The notes: a model not told the origin generated them from the letters alone. A stretch of 17,347 nt of DNA from QQUD01 sp039029915 (GCA_039029915.1 JBCCFD010000120.1:1-17347), one strand, 5' to 3'. Shown: positions 6,411 through 13,738, counted from the first letter of the stretch. Numbers and translations are program-made.

Positions 6411-6422
6411 TGAAGAGGTTAT

Positions 6423-6761
6423 ATGTCCAATAGTCAATATATGTTAGCTTCATATCAAATAGACGAGCATCACAAACAGAAATTTCTAGATGAACTGGTA
6501 GCAACTGAGTTAGCCTATCGGGACGAAGGATTAATTACAACTCAGCCAATCATTCGAATGGCAAGCAAAAAGAATCCTGAATTCATCGTTGAAATCATTG
6601 AATTTGTGAGTGAGCAAGCTGTAGCTGATGTCATGGAAAATGAGCACGTCCAAAAGCATTGGGTAAAGTTAGCGGGGATGTGGAAAAAGGGGGACTTTCC
6701 TCTTGAGCAAATTCCTGAAGGAACGATTCCGTGGGCGCTGATGGACGCTATTCATTTGTAG
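6423..6761 (+). CDS. Uncharacterised small protein, possibly ABM-like alpha/beta barrel
   Basis: A 112-residue protein with alternating strands and helices: MLASYQIDEHHKQKFLDELV, then a helix, then FIVEIIEFVSEQAVADVM and HVQKHWVKLAGMWK. This pattern, and the helix with bulky aromatic and His residues near the end, resembles dimeric ferredoxin-like alpha/beta barrel proteins of the antibiotic-biosynthesis-monooxygenase (ABM) type. The match is weak and function is unknown. AGAGG before the ATG supports the start. It follows the HxlR gene on the same strand, separated by palindromic element copy 1, and may be part of its regulon. Confidence 0.65.
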   Translation: MSNSQYMLASYQIDEHHKQKFLDELVATELAYRDEGLITTQPIIRMASKKNPEFIVEIIEFVSEQAVADVMENEHVQKHWVKLAGMWKKGDFPLEQIPEGTIPWALMDAIHL

Positions 6762-6779
6762 ACTTTAAGCCTCTAGCTT

Positions 6780-7127
6780 CTAGCTCATAATGACATACAC
6801 CTTCTCCATCTCCTCAACCACCTCCCACGTGCCACGCCAGCCTTTCGGAATAAAAAACAGGTCACCTTTAGCCAAATCTTTGCTATGTCCGCTGCTGTCG
6901 GTTAACCGCATTTTACCAGAAAGCATAAGCATCACTTCATTAATTGAATAATTAGTGATTTCCCACGTCCCAACCGTGCAGCGCCAAACGCCAACATCTA
7001 AGCCGTCTTGGGATAGTAGTTCGCCATAAAGTGTTGTAGGAGACCCGGAAATTACATTTTTAGGTGGGTCATCAGCGGCCATATTCTTTAAGAGTTGTTC
7101 AATATTTCCAAAGATTGCTTGAGACAT
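6780..7127 (-). CDS. Cupin-domain protein (DUF861/EutQ-like)
   Basis: A 115-residue single-domain cupin. The core is VGVWRCTVGTWEITNYSINE, then VMLMLSGKMRLTDSSGHSKD and GDLFFIPKGWRGTWEVVEEM, the pattern of the cupin_3/DUF861 family in which the second motif reads GD.F.IP.G..G.WEV. It lacks the usual His-His-Glu metal set, as many DUF861 members do. These small cupins are mostly uncharacterised; some act in ureidoglycolate or ethanolamine metabolism, for which there is no context here. The ATG at 7127 is preferred over the TTG at 7148 because AAGGA (7138-7134) stands six bases upstream of the ATG. Convergent with the preceding gene (18 bases between stops). Confidence 0.85.
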   Translation of the reverse strand: MSQAIFGNIEQLLKNMAADDPPKNVISGSPTTLYGELLSQDGLDVGVWRCTVGTWEITNYSINEVMLMLSGKMRLTDSSGHSKDLAKGDLFFIPKGWRGTWEVVEEMEKVYVIMS

Positions 7128-7177
7128 AGGACATCCTTTTAGGGGCAAAGTATCTAATAATGAGCTTATTGTAACAA

Positions 7178-7254
7178 GACTTACGCACCCTGAGCCTGTC
7201 GAAGGGTTAAGAAAGTCACTTCGACAGGCTCAGCGACCGCTATTTGCGTAAGTC
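7178..7254. repeat. Nested palindromic element, copy 2
   Basis: Outer arms GACTTACGCA (7178-7187) and TGCGTAAGTC (7245-7254) enclose inner 15-bp arms (CTGAGCCTGTCGAAG and its complement). Outer ends are in the same orientation as copy 3, but the loop reads GGGTTAAGAAAGTCAC here against GTGACTTTCTTAACCC in copy 3. It separates the divergent cupin and methyltransferase genes, and its right end lies eight bases before a TATAAT box. Confidence 0.9.
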
Positions 7255-7262
7255 CTATGTAA

Positions 7263-7268
7263 TATAAT
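7263..7268 (+). promoter_or_regulatory. TATAAT box before the methyltransferase gene
   Basis: A perfect -10 hexamer 35 bases upstream of the start codon. No good -35 is seen at normal spacing; the positions where it should lie (about 7240-7246) fall in the right end of palindromic element copy 2, so the repeat may have replaced or supplied part of the promoter. Confidence 0.4.
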
Positions 7269-7303
7269 TTGCTTAAATTATGGAGTCGTAGACAATTTAG
7301 AGA

Positions 7304-8497
7304 ATGGATGATTATCGACAGCTTGTAACGGAATCAATTTTAGATGAACAGGCGTTTATCAAAGCCACCTTTAGCAATCCACAAAAAGGTCAGGATATCT
7401 TGTGGAAGAAGGTTGTGGCTCGGCCTGTCTTGCTTAAAAATAAGCGTCATTTACAGGTGTCCCACTTCGACCAAAGAAAGGATGTAACAAAGAATTACCC
7501 ATTTAATGAGTTATCTTCAAAGGTGACGGAATTGGTCAATTTGCCGTTTCGCAACATTCATGTGCAAATGCAGGGGCAAGATTTGCAAATTCAAATCAGT
7601 AAAAAGGGTAAAGCCATCGTCCATCGGCACAAAAAGCATCAAAAATCAGCCCCCTGGTCGTTAAGCCACGATCGGCAGAAAAGTTTGTTATTGCCCAATA
7701 ATCAGCCCGATCCATTCTTACAGACAATTGGCATCATGACCAAAGATGGAAAGGTGCGGGCGGATCGTCAAGGCAAGTTTAAGCAAATCAATGAATTTTT
7801 AAAGCTAATATTGGAAACGGCCGTTTTCGACCCCACCAAGCCGCTCAACATTGTCGACTGCGGCTGTGGTAACGCTTACCTCACTTTCGCCGTTTACTAC
7901 TATCTTCACAAACTGCAAAACGTTCCTTTAGAAATGGTTGGAATCGATGTCACGAAGTCACTTTTAGATAGACGCGCTGAGCAAGTAGAAGAGCTTGGTT
8001 GGCATGGTTTAACGTTTCAGCAATCTACCATCATAGATTTTGAGCCACAAAGCCCCCCCAACATGGTACTCGCCTTACACGCCTGCGATACAGCAACGGA
8101 TGAAACCCTTGCTCGAGCGCTCAAATGGAACAGTGAAATGATTTTTGTCGCCCCTTGCTGTCATCATCATCTACAAGCCCAGCTAGCCAAGCAAAAAAGC
8201 CCCAGTCCCTTTACGGCCGTAATGAAGCAAGGTCCCTTGAAGGAGCGTCTTGGCGACATATTAACCGATAACTTCCGCACCCTTATTTTAAAGATGATGG
8301 GGTATCAAACTGATATCGTCGAGTTTGTTTCAACCGAGCATACCGGCAAGAATCTTCTCATTCGAGCCAAAAAATCAAACCATCCGGCCGATCCGAAGCT
8401 TCTTGAAGAGTACAACGCCCTCAAAGCAATGTGGCAGGTAACACCTTATTTAGAAACGCTGTTAAAAGAGAATTTAAACATGACCGTGCCATTTTAA
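7304..8497 (+). CDS. SAM-dependent methyltransferase, Methyltransf_32/METTL25-like
   Basis: A 397-residue protein. The first ~140 residues form an alpha/beta domain with a basic linker (KKGKAIVHRHKKHQK, residues 100-114) that could contact RNA. The second half is a Rossmann methyltransferase: motif I IVDCGCGNAYLTF (183-195), the acidic end of strand 2 in VGIDVTKS (212-219), motif IV-like LALHACDTATDETL (256-269), and APCCHHHL (283-290). The LHACD..TD and PCCH pairs are the hallmark of the PF13679 family (METTL25, RRNAD1 and GSTCD relatives). The substrate of bacterial members is not known to me; RNA is a guess from the basic linker. The ribosome site is weak (AGAGA). Octamers at 7817 and 8213 are in the coding frame. 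Confidence 0.85.
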   Translation: MDDYRQLVTESILDEQAFIKATFSNPQKGQDILWKKVVARPVLLKNKRHLQVSHFDQRKDVTKNYPFNELSSKVTELVNLPFRNIHVQMQGQDLQIQISKKGKAIVHRHKKHQKSAPWSLSHDRQKSLLLPNNQPDPFLQTIGIMTKDGKVRADRQGKFKQINEFLKLILETAVFDPTKPLNIVDCGCGNAYLTFAVYYYLHKLQNVPLEMVGIDVTKSLLDRRAEQVEELGWHGLTFQQSTIIDFEPQSPPNMVLALHACDTATDETLARALKWNSEMIFVAPCCHHHLQAQLAKQKSPSPFTAVMKQGPLKERLGDILTDNFRTLILKMMGYQTDIVEFVSTEHTGKNLLIRAKKSNHPADPKLLEEYNALKAMWQVTPYLETLLKENLNMTVPF

Positions 8498-8500
8498 AGA

Positions 8501-8617
8501 TTGAGTGAAACGAAGTGCCTGCCTGCTTTGAATAATACGGCGGCTAATAACTTCGTTTTCTCGAGGTTCCGAAGCTTTTATCTAACAGAGTTTACAAATT
8601 AGAAACTTCGGCACACG
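8501..8617. repeat. Dispersed repeat family 2, copy B
   Basis: Best preserved copy. Two successive hairpins: AAACGAAGT (8508-8516) with ACTTCGTTT (8550-8558), then GTTCCGAAG (8566-8574) with CTTCGGCAC (8606-8614, one mismatch). It shares long blocks with copy A, in the same order. It fills the space between the methyltransferase and GNAT genes. Transcribed, it would fold into two stems and could end the upstream transcript, though no long T-run follows. Confidence 0.78.
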
Positions 8618-8655
8618 TAAGAGATTGAAAATTTAAAATCCAATCTCCCAATCTC

Positions 8656-9135
8656 ATGAATAATCAAACAATCACATTACGCCCGCTTGAAAAAGACGAC
8701 TTAGACCACTTTTTTATTCACCAACAAGACCCCGAGGCTCGCACCATGGCCGCTTTTGTAGCGGAGGACCCGACCAATAAAGAGAAGTTTCTAGCCCATT
8801 GGAATAGGGTGCTAGCAGATAGTTCGATTACGGTAAGGACGATTTTGTGTAACGGCCGTGTTTCAGGTCACATCCTCTGTCACAGCTGGTTTGGCAACCC
8901 CGAATTAACCTATTGGATTGATAAAGCAGACTGGGGCAAAGGGGTGGCCACGAAATCTGTAGAACTCTTTCTCGATGAGATAGCGATACGTCCCATCTTT
9001 GCCAGAATCGTCAAGGATAATGTGGGATCGAAGCGCGTTCTAGAAAAAAATGGGTTTATCATCAGCGGCGAGGATAAAGGATTTGCCAATGGACGCCAGT
9101 CTGAAGTTGAGGAGTTTATCCTAACGCTGAGTTGA
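8656..9135 (+). CDS. GNAT-family N-acetyltransferase (RimJ/RimL-like)
   Basis: A 159-residue acetyl-CoA-dependent acetyltransferase of the Acetyltransf_3 type. It opens with ITLRPLEKDDLDHFFIHQQD (6-25), has the W.D..W.G.G(V/I)A..S acetyl-CoA loop as YWIDKADWGKGVATKS (86-101), and closes with ARIVKDNVGSKRVLEKNGF (116-134), typical of RimJ/RimL enzymes that acetylate protein N-termini or small amines. The true substrate is unknown. No Shine-Dalgarno is visible: the upstream bases are CCAATCTCCCAATCTC, a short direct repeat, so start efficiency may be low or the message leaderless. Its last 20 bases overlap the end of the convergent transporter gene. Confidence 0.88.
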   Translation: MNNQTITLRPLEKDDLDHFFIHQQDPEARTMAAFVAEDPTNKEKFLAHWNRVLADSSITVRTILCNGRVSGHILCHSWFGNPELTYWIDKADWGKGVATKSVELFLDEIAIRPIFARIVKDNVGSKRVLEKNGFIISGEDKGFANGRQSEVEEFILTLS

Positions 9136-9859
9136 TCATTCGAACGCCTAAAATAATCAGTAATACATGTACAATTTGACGAAACTGTTCTCGAGATACA
9201 AAGCGGGTTAAAAATTCACCTAAGCGAATACCTGCGAAAAGGAAGGGAACGGCCGTTAGCCAAATTGCAATCAGTTCACCCGTAATTTGACCAGCAAAAA
9301 TTCGCAGAATCACTCCGATAAACGACATCGACAAAAAAAATGTAAACATATTTAATCGAAACCGTACAGGCTCCCAATCTTGGGTACTTGCATAAAGAAT
9401 AGCTGGTACACCACTTACGCTAAAAGCGCCACCAAACAAGCCCGCAAACACTCCTGTTGCCCATTCCCAAATCGGATGCATCAGACGAGGGAAAGGCAAT
9501 TTTGCCAAACCATATAGGGCAAACAAAATACAGATCACACCTAAACCAAAGCGCATGACCGATTCTGGGATGTACACCACCATCCAAATCCCAACCCCGT
9601 AAAACAAAGCCCCAGCCAAAATGATGCGCCACACATCACCAAAGGTTAAATCCCGCCACTGTTGAAAAATAACGAAGGAGAAGTTGGTCACACCAAACAA
9701 ATTCATCAGGGCTGCAGAAACGGCCAAACCAAGTGATGGTACAATCAACGGCATGGCAACCAATGAACCGCCAAATCCAGCTAATCGAACCACAACCGTT
9801 GCTGCAAACAAGATGCCTCCAATAAGCAACACTTGTTGCCAATCAATTGCTTCAAACAT
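9116..9859 (-). CDS. TauE/SafE (TSUP) family membrane transporter
   Basis: A 247-residue integral membrane protein with about eight predicted helices. The two family half-repeats are visible: the N-terminal VVRLAGFGGSLVAMPLIVPS (residues ~23-42) and the second-half FAGLFGGAFSVSGVPAILYA, both with the Gly-rich G.FGG/GGAF.V.G.P pattern of TSUP proteins. Members export sulfite, sulfoacetate or other small anions; no sulfur genes are nearby, so the substrate is open. The start at 9859 is the only reasonable ATG; the GGGA directly before it is a poor ribosome site. It converges with the GNAT gene, with stop codons overlapping by 20 bases, and is divergent from the aminotransferase. Confidence 0.88.
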   Translation of the reverse strand: MFEAIDWQQVLLIGGILFAATVVVRLAGFGGSLVAMPLIVPSLGLAVSAALMNLFGVTNFSFVIFQQWRDLTFGDVWRIILAGALFYGVGIWMVVYIPESVMRFGLGVICILFALYGLAKLPFPRLMHPIWEWATGVFAGLFGGAFSVSGVPAILYASTQDWEPVRFRLNMFTFFLSMSFIGVILRIFAGQITGELIAIWLTAVPFLFAGIRLGEFLTRFVSREQFRQIVHVLLIILGVRMINSALG

Positions 9860-9895
9860 TCCCTGATTGTAGCCGAAATTAAAAACCTGACTTTA

Positions 9896-9923
9896 TTGAA
9901 AGTTCCCCCGTTTTCTCTATACT
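9896..9923 (+). promoter_or_regulatory. Sigma70 promoter of the aminotransferase gene
   Basis: TTGAAA (9896-9901), a 16-base spacer, then TATACT (9918-9923), followed by AGGAG before the ATG at 9961. Good match to consensus; no operator-like repeat is seen. Confidence 0.6.
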
Positions 9924-9960
9924 TCCATACAATATCAAAATAATATAACAGGAGACCCCC

Positions 9961-11088
9961 ATGCCCGGACTACTTCCCGATATCGACCCTGATGGATTGC
10001 TAGAATATTCAGTTGTATATACCGACCGTGCTTTGAACCATATGTCGACTTCATTTCAAACGGTAATGAATGACATTTCATCAACGCTAAAATCTGTTTA
10101 CAGCGCAAAGGGCGTCGCCATTGTGCCCGGTAGTGGCACTTACGGCATGGAGGCAGTCGCCCGGCAATTTGGCACGGGGAAAAAATGCCTCGTCATTCGC
10201 AACGGTTGGTTTAGCTACCGATGGAGTCAAATTTTCGACATGGGGCATATTCCATCAGAATCGATCGTGTTGAAAGCAAAAATGGTTGCCGATGAGCACC
10301 AAGCCCCCTTTGCCCCAGCACCCATTGATGAGGTTGTCGCGACAATAAAAGCTGAAAAGCCAAACGTTGTGTTTGCCCCTCATGTTGAAACATCCGCCGG
10401 CATGATGCTCCCAGATGATTATTTAAAAGCGGTGGCGGATGCGGTCCATGAGGTTGGTGGGCTATTCGTTTTGGATTGTATCGCTTCAGGGACAGTCTGG
10501 GTCGATATAGAAGCCGTGGGTGTGGATGTGTTAATTAGCGCTCCGCAAAAAGGGTGGAGCGGCACCCCATTTGGGGCTTTAGTTATGATGAGCCAGCAGG
10601 GGCTTGATTATTTGGAAGAAACAAACAGCACAAGCTTTGCCTGCGATCTCAAAAAATGGCATCAAATTATGCAAGCGTACGAAAACGGGGGGCACGCTTA
10701 TCACGCCACGATGCCAACGGATGCGATTACAAGCTTTCGGGATGTCATGAAAGAAACCGAAGCATATGGTTTTGACAAAGTGAAGGCTGAACAGCTGGAA
10801 TTGGGCGAAAAAGTGCGTGAGCTATTGGAAAGCAAAGGCTTCAAAAGTGTCGCAGCAGAAGGGTTCCAAGCGCCAGGGGTAGTCGTTAGCTACACTGATG
10901 ACGTGGGGATTAAATCCGGTTCTAAATTCAAAGAGGTCGGCTTGCAAATTGCGGCAGGCGTGCCTCTGGCCTGCGATGAACCTGATACTTTCCAAACCTT
11001 CCGACTTGGGCTATTTGGATTAGACAAGCTGCACAATGTCGAACGGTCAGTTGCAACGTTGGAAGAGGCATTAAATCAGATTTTGTAG
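9961..11088 (+). CDS. Class V PLP-dependent aminotransferase
   Basis: A 375-residue fold-type I enzyme of aminotransferase class V (alanine/serine-glyoxylate aminotransferase group). Key parts are a Gly-rich phosphate loop PGSGTYGMEA (56-65), HVETSAG (141-147), the PLP-ring aspartate in LDCIASG (D172), and the Schiff-base lysine in SAPQKGWSGTP (K197, preceded by the typical Gln). It probably moves an amino group from Ala or Ser to glyoxylate or a similar 2-oxo acid; exact substrates cannot be read. The full length agrees with the family (about 360-390). The ATG at 9961 has AGGAG upstream. No operon partner: the transporter diverges, and a convergent VOC gene lies beyond the next repeat. Confidence 0.9.
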   Translation: MPGLLPDIDPDGLLEYSVVYTDRALNHMSTSFQTVMNDISSTLKSVYSAKGVAIVPGSGTYGMEAVARQFGTGKKCLVIRNGWFSYRWSQIFDMGHIPSESIVLKAKMVADEHQAPFAPAPIDEVVATIKAEKPNVVFAPHVETSAGMMLPDDYLKAVADAVHEVGGLFVLDCIASGTVWVDIEAVGVDVLISAPQKGWSGTPFGALVMMSQQGLDYLEETNSTSFACDLKKWHQIMQAYENGGHAYHATMPTDAITSFRDVMKETEAYGFDKVKAEQLELGEKVRELLESKGFKSVAAEGFQAPGVVVSYTDDVGIKSGSKFKEVGLQIAAGVPLACDEPDTFQTFRLGLFGLDKLHNVERSVATLEEALNQIL

Positions 11089-11157
11089 CCATTTTAAAAG
11101 AGGTCAAGCTCTTACTTGCTGTCTGACAAAAATTTGGAATTAAAGAAGAGCCACGTC

Positions 11158-11308
11158 CACCGATTACACAGATTCCGCAGATTTAATCAGTTTGTATCTA
11201 TCAGGACTTACGCACCCTGAGCCTGTCGAAGTGACTTTCTTAACCCTTCGACAGGCTCAGTGACCGCTATTTGCGTAAGTCCTATTTATGAAATTTGTGC
11301 AATCTGTG
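11158..11308. repeat. Outer CACAGATT-type inverted repeat interrupted by palindromic copy 3
   Basis: The left arm CACCGATTACACAGATT (11158-11174) and the right arm (11292-11308, reverse complement CACAGATTGCACAAATT) match at 14 of 17 positions. The palindromic element copy 3 sits between them. The arms look like the remains of an older intergenic palindrome into which the younger element was inserted. Confidence 0.6.
11203..11283. repeat. Nested palindromic element, copy 3 (inverted loop)
   Basis: Outer arms AGGACTTACGCA (11203-11214) and TGCGTAAGTCCT (11272-11283) are perfect. Inner 15-bp arms CTGAGCCTGTCGAAG and complement surround the loop reading GTGACTTTCTTAACCC. Relative to its outer ends this loop is reversed compared with copies 1 and 2. 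It lies between the convergent aminotransferase and VOC genes and could act as a two-way transcription barrier. Confidence 0.9.
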
Positions 11309-11331
11309 GGCACTTTATTTGAAATCAATAG

Positions 11332-11724
11332 CTAGTCTGGAAACAGCGGATTGATTCGCTCTAGAAACTGAATCGTTACGCCCCACGGGCACTGTACAAA
11401 TTGTGTTTTGTCCCCATTTCCCAGTGTGATAGCATCCCCTTTTGAAGTTGCGCCAGCTTCGATTAGCCTAACACATTCTCCCGCCATATCTGGTACTGAA
11501 AAAGCGATATGGAACGTAAAGACGGTCAGGTTGGCAAAGTCGATATATTCACCGTTTGGGTTGGCGTACAGTTCTAATAGAGTCTGATTATTGTCATCTG
11601 CCAAAAAGGTAATAAAAGGTGGGGTTTCATCTGCCCGAATAATCGTTAAGCCTAAATGCTCAGCATACCATTGAGCCATCGCTTGTGGCTCTTTAACGTT
11701 GATTGCAAAGTGTTCAATTTTCAT
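11332..11724 (-). CDS. VOC superfamily protein, second
   Basis: A 130-residue VOC protein unrelated in detail to the one at 1745. It begins MKIEHFAINVKEPQAMAQWY (1-20), where the His of EHFAI is a typical first metal ligand, and contains TLLELYAN (strand with Glu) and FTFHIAFSVPDM (His starting the second half), closing with WGVTIQFLERI, whose Glu is the usual last ligand. This H-E-H-E layout suggests a metal-dependent glyoxalase- or epimerase-like enzyme; substrate unknown. The ATG at 11724 is preferred over an upstream start at 11757 because AAGGA (11735-11731) lies six bases before it. Same strand as the dipeptidase, 89 bases downstream, so possibly at the end of that operon. Confidence 0.87.
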   Translation of the reverse strand: MKIEHFAINVKEPQAMAQWYAEHLGLTIIRADETPPFITFLADDNNQTLLELYANPNGEYIDFANLTVFTFHIAFSVPDMAGECVRLIEAGATSKGDAITLGNGDKTQFVQCPWGVTIQFLERINPLFPD

Positions 11725-11813
11725 TCCATATCCTTTGGATTTACAGGTTGTCAGCACGTCAACCGGTCAGTCAACTATCAGGCTTCGTTTTCAGCTTTAA
11801 GCTGGGTAGGTTT

Positions 11814-12869
11814 TTACTCAAATGATCGCTTAAAAAGACGGAGCCAATTATGACCCAGAATACCTTCAATGTCTTCAGTGTTGTACCCTCGCTCCTTGAG
11901 TTTCGGATAAATGAGGTTCAGATCGACAATGGAATTCATTGGGTGTGGAATATCTTTGTACCCAAAGCCGCCGTCAAAATCGGAGCCAATGCCGACATGT
12001 TTAGCGGAGCCTAAAAGCTGGCAAATATGGTCAATGTGGGCCACGATATGATCGAGTGTCACCAGCTCTTTGTGGTCTCCCTTTTTATGACCAGCCCTCA
12101 GAAATCGATTGTAAGGAACGATGCCAATAATGCCGCCCCGCTCACCTAGCATCCGAATTTGTTGATCGGTTAAATGACGCTCATCTGATTTGTTGATTTG
12201 ACGACAGTTGCTGTGGGTGGCAACGGCCGTTCCTTCATATCGTTCAAGAGCTAACAACGATGCTTTCTCATTCATATGCGATAAGTCAAGAATGACATTG
12301 AATTCAGCCATGATTTCCAATAAAGCATACCCATCTTTCGTTAAATCAAAGCGACTCCCGCGCCACGCGCCTGCTGAATAGCGGGTATCATCCCACGCTA
12401 GGCCAACTACTTTAAGCCCTCGCTCAACCCACAGCTCAAGCTCCTGCGGATCACGAATTGGGTCTGCGCCTTCCATCATCGGAATAATACCCAAGAGCCG
12501 CTCATTCCCCAGTTCAAACGATTCAACGACCTCTTGTAGAATATCACTATTCGTCACCAGTCGTATCGCTTCATCTTCATCAGCAAGACGGTAGTAGTAG
12601 TCAAACTGCTGCATCGCTAGCGTAAACGCCTCATCCTGATTGGTGTAGCAAAGCGGATCACCCTCAGCCGAGCCAGCCGGAAGGGCAAAAATTGACCCAC
12701 AAATCAGGCCAATGCCAGCCTTCTTAATTTCAGGGATCGTTACTGTCGCGATGCCAGCCTCAGGCTTACGCCCTTCAGACTGACGTAAATCGTTGAGAGG
12801 TTGCTGGAGAAGGCGGCCATTGTTGATGGCGTTATAGGCTAAATCAAGGTGTGCATCGACAAGGATCAT
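11814..12869 (-). CDS. Membrane dipeptidase-type amidohydrolase (peptidase M19)
   Basis: A 351-residue peptidase of family M19 (renal dipeptidase fold, dinuclear zinc TIM barrel). Metal ligands are all visible: H7 and D9 in VDAHLDL, bridging E133 in MMEGAD, H198 in LDLSHMN, H219 in ATHSNCR, and the catalytic-side Asp in IGSDFDG (D297). It hydrolyses dipeptides, often with D-residues at the second position, and could serve in peptide or cell-wall turnover; no signal peptide is seen, so it is probably cytoplasmic. Its ATG overlaps the nfo stop codon by four bases (ATGA), so the two are translationally coupled. An octamer lies at 12223 in the coding frame. Confidence 0.94.
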   Translation of the reverse strand: MILVDAHLDLAYNAINNGRLLQQPLNDLRQSEGRKPEAGIATVTIPEIKKAGIGLICGSIFALPAGSAEGDPLCYTNQDEAFTLAMQQFDYYYRLADEDEAIRLVTNSDILQEVVESFELGNERLLGIIPMMEGADPIRDPQELELWVERGLKVVGLAWDDTRYSAGAWRGSRFDLTKDGYALLEIMAEFNVILDLSHMNEKASLLALERYEGTAVATHSNCRQINKSDERHLTDQQIRMLGERGGIIGIVPYNRFLRAGHKKGDHKELVTLDHIVAHIDHICQLLGSAKHVGIGSDFDGGFGYKDIPHPMNSIVDLNLIYPKLKERGYNTEDIEGILGHNWLRLFKRSFE

Positions 12870-13738
12870 TGAATTAAACCACGCAGCGTTGCTAAATTAA
12901 CGGGGTCCATTTCGGTTTCATTCCCATCATCATCTTTTTCAGTTTTGGGTGTTTCTAGGTGGGCAGGATGATCTTTCCAGCGGGGATCATTCACAAAATT
13001 GGCAAACCCTTCAGTGCCGATAAGTCCTTTTCCAATATGCTGATGGCGATCCTTTTTTTCGCCCAAATCAAATTTACTATCATTGAAATGGAAGCATTTA
13101 ATATGTTCAAGCCCAACGATGTTATCAAACTCCGCCATTGTTTTAGCGTAGGCTTCTGGAGAGCGAATATCGTAGCCAGCAGCAAAGACATGGCATGTAT
13201 CAAAACAAACACCAAGCTGTGGTGCATAATCAGTCGCTTCTAACAGGTAACCAAGATGTTCAAACTCAGCCCCAATATTGGTGCCTTGGCCAGCCATTGT
13301 TTCCAAACACAAGATGGTGCCTTGGATTGAATCAGACGTCTCTTCCACAAGCCGCTTCAGCCCTTTAGCAATGCGTTCTAATCCTTGCTCTGGGCTACTT
13401 TTCACATACGAGCCCGGGTGGAAAGTGATGAAAGGTAGGTCAAATAAGGCGGCTCGTTCAAATTCATCTTTTAAGGCTAGGTATGATTTTTCCCAAAGTG
13501 CATCATCGGGCGAAGCTATATTGATTAAATAGCTGGCATGAACAGCAACGGGGAAAATATGACTATACTTTTCAGCCTCTTTTTTATATTTTGTTAAATC
13601 TTCCTCATTAATAGGTTTCGCCTTCCATTGGCGGTTACTTTTTGTATAGACCATCATCGAATCACAGCCGGCCTCTTCCGCTCGTTTAAATGATTTGAAT
13701 AAACCACCCGCTGCGCTAATGTGTGCGCCTAATCTCAT
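12866..13738 (-). CDS. nfo: Deoxyribonuclease IV / AP endonuclease
   Basis: A 290-residue endonuclease IV with a complete trinuclear zinc site: H67, H107, E146, D180, H183, H217, D230, H232 and E262 correspond to the nine E. coli Nfo ligands at almost identical spacing. It begins RLGAHISAAGGL and has the CFDTCHVFAAGYD and HFNDSK blocks of the family. It cuts DNA 5' to abasic sites and removes 3' blocking groups in base excision repair. AAGGAA before the ATG supports the start. The C-terminus has a short acidic insertion (TEKDDDGNETEMDP) after the ETPK ligand loop, a little longer than usual. Between the small beta protein and the M19 dipeptidase in the same operon. No octamer inside. Confidence 0.97.
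   Translation of the reverse strand: MRLGAHISAAGGLFKSFKRAEEAGCDSMMVYTKSNRQWKAKPINEEDLTKYKKEAEKYSHIFPVAVHASYLINIASPDDALWEKSYLALKDEFERAALFDLPFITFHPGSYVKSSPEQGLERIAKGLKRLVEETSDSIQGTILCLETMAGQGTNIGAEFEHLGYLLEATDYAPQLGVCFDTCHVFAAGYDIRSPEAYAKTMAEFDNIVGLEHIKCFHFNDSKFDLGEKKDRHQHIGKGLIGTEGFANFVNDPRWKDHPAHLETPKTEKDDDGNETEMDPVNLATLRGLIQ

Noticed and set aside
11097..11113. AAGAG...CTCTT as terminator after the aminotransferase
   Set aside because: A five-base AT-rich stem without a T-run is too weak; palindromic copy 3 downstream is a better candidate.
6332..11283. Repeated palindromes considered as a CRISPR array
   Set aside because: Only three copies, kilobases apart in different intergenic spaces and orientations, with no regular spacers and no cas genes.
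12959..13243. Plus-strand frame opposite nfo (94 codons), and similar frames opposite other genes
   Set aside because: They lie antisense to a gene with all nine conserved metal ligands and have no recognisable features or ribosome sites of their own.
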